A stretch of 64,000 nt of DNA from Chionis minor. Taxonomy: Eukaryota > Chordata > Aves > Charadriiformes > Chionididae. The notes under the pieces were generated by a model, which made no database searches, was not told where the DNA came from, and was given only the letters and a program-made list of their open reading frames with translations. Location of the stretch: positions 1 to 64,000 of the forward strand of contig VZSF01008862.1 in the NCBI GenBank assembly GCA_013398295.1, written 5' to 3'. The position numbers were made by a program, and so were the translations under genes. The number at the start of each line of letters is the position of its first letter. Positions within the stretch are counted from its first letter, which is position 1. Below, piece by piece: positions 62,201 to 64,000 of the stretch.

Positions 62201-64000
62201 CCAAAAAATGGTCACTTACTCCCCTGGAGGGAGGGAATTATAGTGTCCCAGTCTGCCCTCCAGAGAGAAAAAAGATTTATTCACGGATTAGTTCACTGGG
62301 CAGCTGACAGGTTGGGTCAGATGAAGTGCCTGTTGCTTACTCCAGCCCGTGGTAGAGAGCTTTGCTTTAGCTTTCAGTACAAGGGCATCCGTCTGCTTTT
62401 CAGGAGCGGATGCAATGGATATTGATACAGTTTTCCTTGCTTTTCTACAGATTCCTACCTTTCTTTGCACTCTCTAGAGCAGGGTAGAAAATCAGTAAGG
62501 GAAGTCAAATAATCCCTTGCTTCTTACTGCATGAAATGGATGAAAAGAAGTAATTTTAAGCAATATGGCAGCTGGCCTGTCTGTCTTCTTTGCTGACAAT
62601 AGGAACATACATTTCTGTGCTTTTAGTAGAAAGCCTGTGTGAAATCGGAAAGAAGCAGTTAGTTGAGGGAGAAAGTGCATGTTAAGCTCAGAGTTGTTTT
62701 GCTGTATCAGGACTGGTAGATGCTAAGAGTTTGCTTTTTAGAGCCAGAAGATGATCACCTGGTAGTAAGAACAGTGTAATAGCAGTTAGTGGCTAGCCCA
62801 AGCATGGAGTTTTCACCAGGTGTCGTGATTGTGAATCTGAGTCTTTAGTCCTCAAAAGTCAGTTTCCAGCACCACCCAGCGCAGGGCCGCGGGCAGGAGG
62901 AGGGATGCGCTTCCTCCTGGCATCACGGGTCCTCAGAGGTGGCTCCTCTGATCTCTCCCATGCAGGTGGGCTTTGCTTTCCCCTGCTCTTTTGCACCGTC
63001 TGCTGCCGGGGAGCCACAGTCCTGTTTGCTGCCTCTGTATCACCCTGCCATCACCCCGCTAAGCTACCTAGAGTGTCCCTGCTGTGGCCAGTGAGGTGAC
63101 CTGGCAGATGCCAGCAGCGTTGAGCTGTTGGGCTGCTCTGGATTTCAGCGAGAACAGGCAGTTTTCATGAGTGAGTTCAAGTTTCATCCCAAATTTCCAC
63201 GCAGATCAGAGGAGGGCGTCCATGCCGTTTTCGCTCTTCCCAGAAGCTCCTTCACCATGATCGTCCAGTCCCTCTGCAAACACTGCGCTTTCACTGTCGT
63301 CTCAGCTGCTTGCTCGTCTGCTAGCAACGTAGAGCAGCAGATGTACTGCTGAATGTGAAATTACGTCCTGTGCGATTTCCAAACTCTAGATTGATTATGT
63401 CTCTCATCCGTTAATGAGAGATGACACATTCCATTCGCACATCCACCACATTTCCTTCTGAAAATAGCGAATGCTTTTAATTTCCCTTAAAAAACCCCAA
63501 CAAACAGACTACGCACAATTTGCAATACTTGGTTTTTATTTTTAATGAATGACTGAACCAAGGCCAGCATTCCTGTAGTTTTAACTGAGCGGCAGGAGAA
63601 GTTGTAACAGAGATGGTGCTAATGCCAGTTGGGCTATAAGTTATAACTCTGCTTACAAAGTTTGCCTGTTTTCTGGCACAGTCTCTGACACATACACTCC
63701 AGTCAATCACAGTAAAGTGCCTACTAACAGATGCAGCAATTAAGCTGAAGAATTCTGTCTCTCTCTTTTAATTTTTATTACAGAGAATAACAAAGTGCCT
63801 CATTAAACCCACTATCATAGAGATTTTTTTAATTTGGCATACAAATGTCTGCAAAAATTAGATCTCTGAATAGGGTGCCTTGTTACTAAAGGTACTTTGT
63901 CAGACAATGCTGTGAATAGGCCATTTTTGTAATGACAGATACATGCTCGTGCTACTGCTGTCCTTTTACAAGCCATACTGCGAAGAGGTAAAGGTTTAAA

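Larger units (their letters stand above)
49850..64000. other. Unannotated DNA downstream of the CpG island
   Basis: Over 14 kb I recognise no exon, RNA gene or classified repeat. GC-richer patches occur at 54570-54740, 57000-57200, 59330-59470 and 62880-63120. The longest frame, 218 codons on the minus strand (59144-59800), overlaps one of these and has no domain. A minus-strand frame at 53895-54176 reads like a moderately complex protein, but I cannot match it to a family. Single N at 60031. The stretch could be a long first intron or intergenic DNA. Confidence 0.45.

Noticed and set aside
1..64000. CRISPR arrays, operons, bacterial or phage systems
   Set aside because: Repeat content and composition are those of a bird chromosome; no spaced identical repeats of CRISPR type and no compact gene clusters are present.

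Overview
This looks like 64 kb of a bird chromosome. The evidence is the repeat content: chicken-repeat-1 (CR1) LINEs with the avian 3' end and ATTCTRTG-type tail, and several avian endogenous-retrovirus LTRs that start TGTCCTGG. There are no bacterial operons, ribosome binding sites or compact genes. Base composition is AT-leaning apart from one strong CpG island. I could not identify any protein-coding exon of a host gene by eye. Nearly all open frames are chance frames, CR1 remnants, LTR read-throughs or CpG-island frames.

Layout. Position 1-22 looks like the last bases of an LTR. From 23 to 8.6 kb the sequence is mostly unannotated, with a GC-rich patch near 4.15-4.56 kb and a (TG)n tract at 4637. 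An internally deleted CR1 copy on the minus strand lies at about 8.62-9.79 kb; it joins the ORF1 esterase (SGNH) region to the end of the ORF2 endonuclease region. Two tandemly placed, diverged solo LTRs occupy 10113-10751 and 10820-11466, followed by a minus-strand CR1 3' end (11748-12186) and a sequence gap inside a (TCCTC)n repeat (12521-12559). Sequence from 12.6 to 21.4 kb is unannotated and carries a perfect 15-bp hairpin at 13328. LTR remnants on the minus strand lie at 22.0-22.9, 23630-23992 and 38.2-38.46 kb. A candidate plus-strand LTR ends at 25593.

Two very similar CR1 copies lie in opposite orientation at 27552-28630 (minus) and 35555-37231 (plus). The second seems to have landed inside an LTR. 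At 40615-40762 a tRNA-Val(CAC)-like sequence is joined to a CR1 3' end, which is the plan of a CR1-mobilised SINE; this is the most interesting biological signal. The block 41605-43510 is repeated at 43512-45418 with one visible homopolymer difference and a single N between the copies, which points to a false duplication in the assembly.

A CpG island with two GC-rich cores (about 48335-48545 and 49020-49845) is the only convincing gene-regulatory feature. It probably marks the promoter and first exon of a gene whose other exons are outside the window or too short to recognise here. It contains (GGC)11, (AC)24 and one unresolved base. From 49.9 to 64 kb I see no recognisable exon or repeat family, so a long intron or intergenic DNA is likely.

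All identities and family calls were made by eye from the sequence and remembered family hallmarks. No search or alignment program was run.
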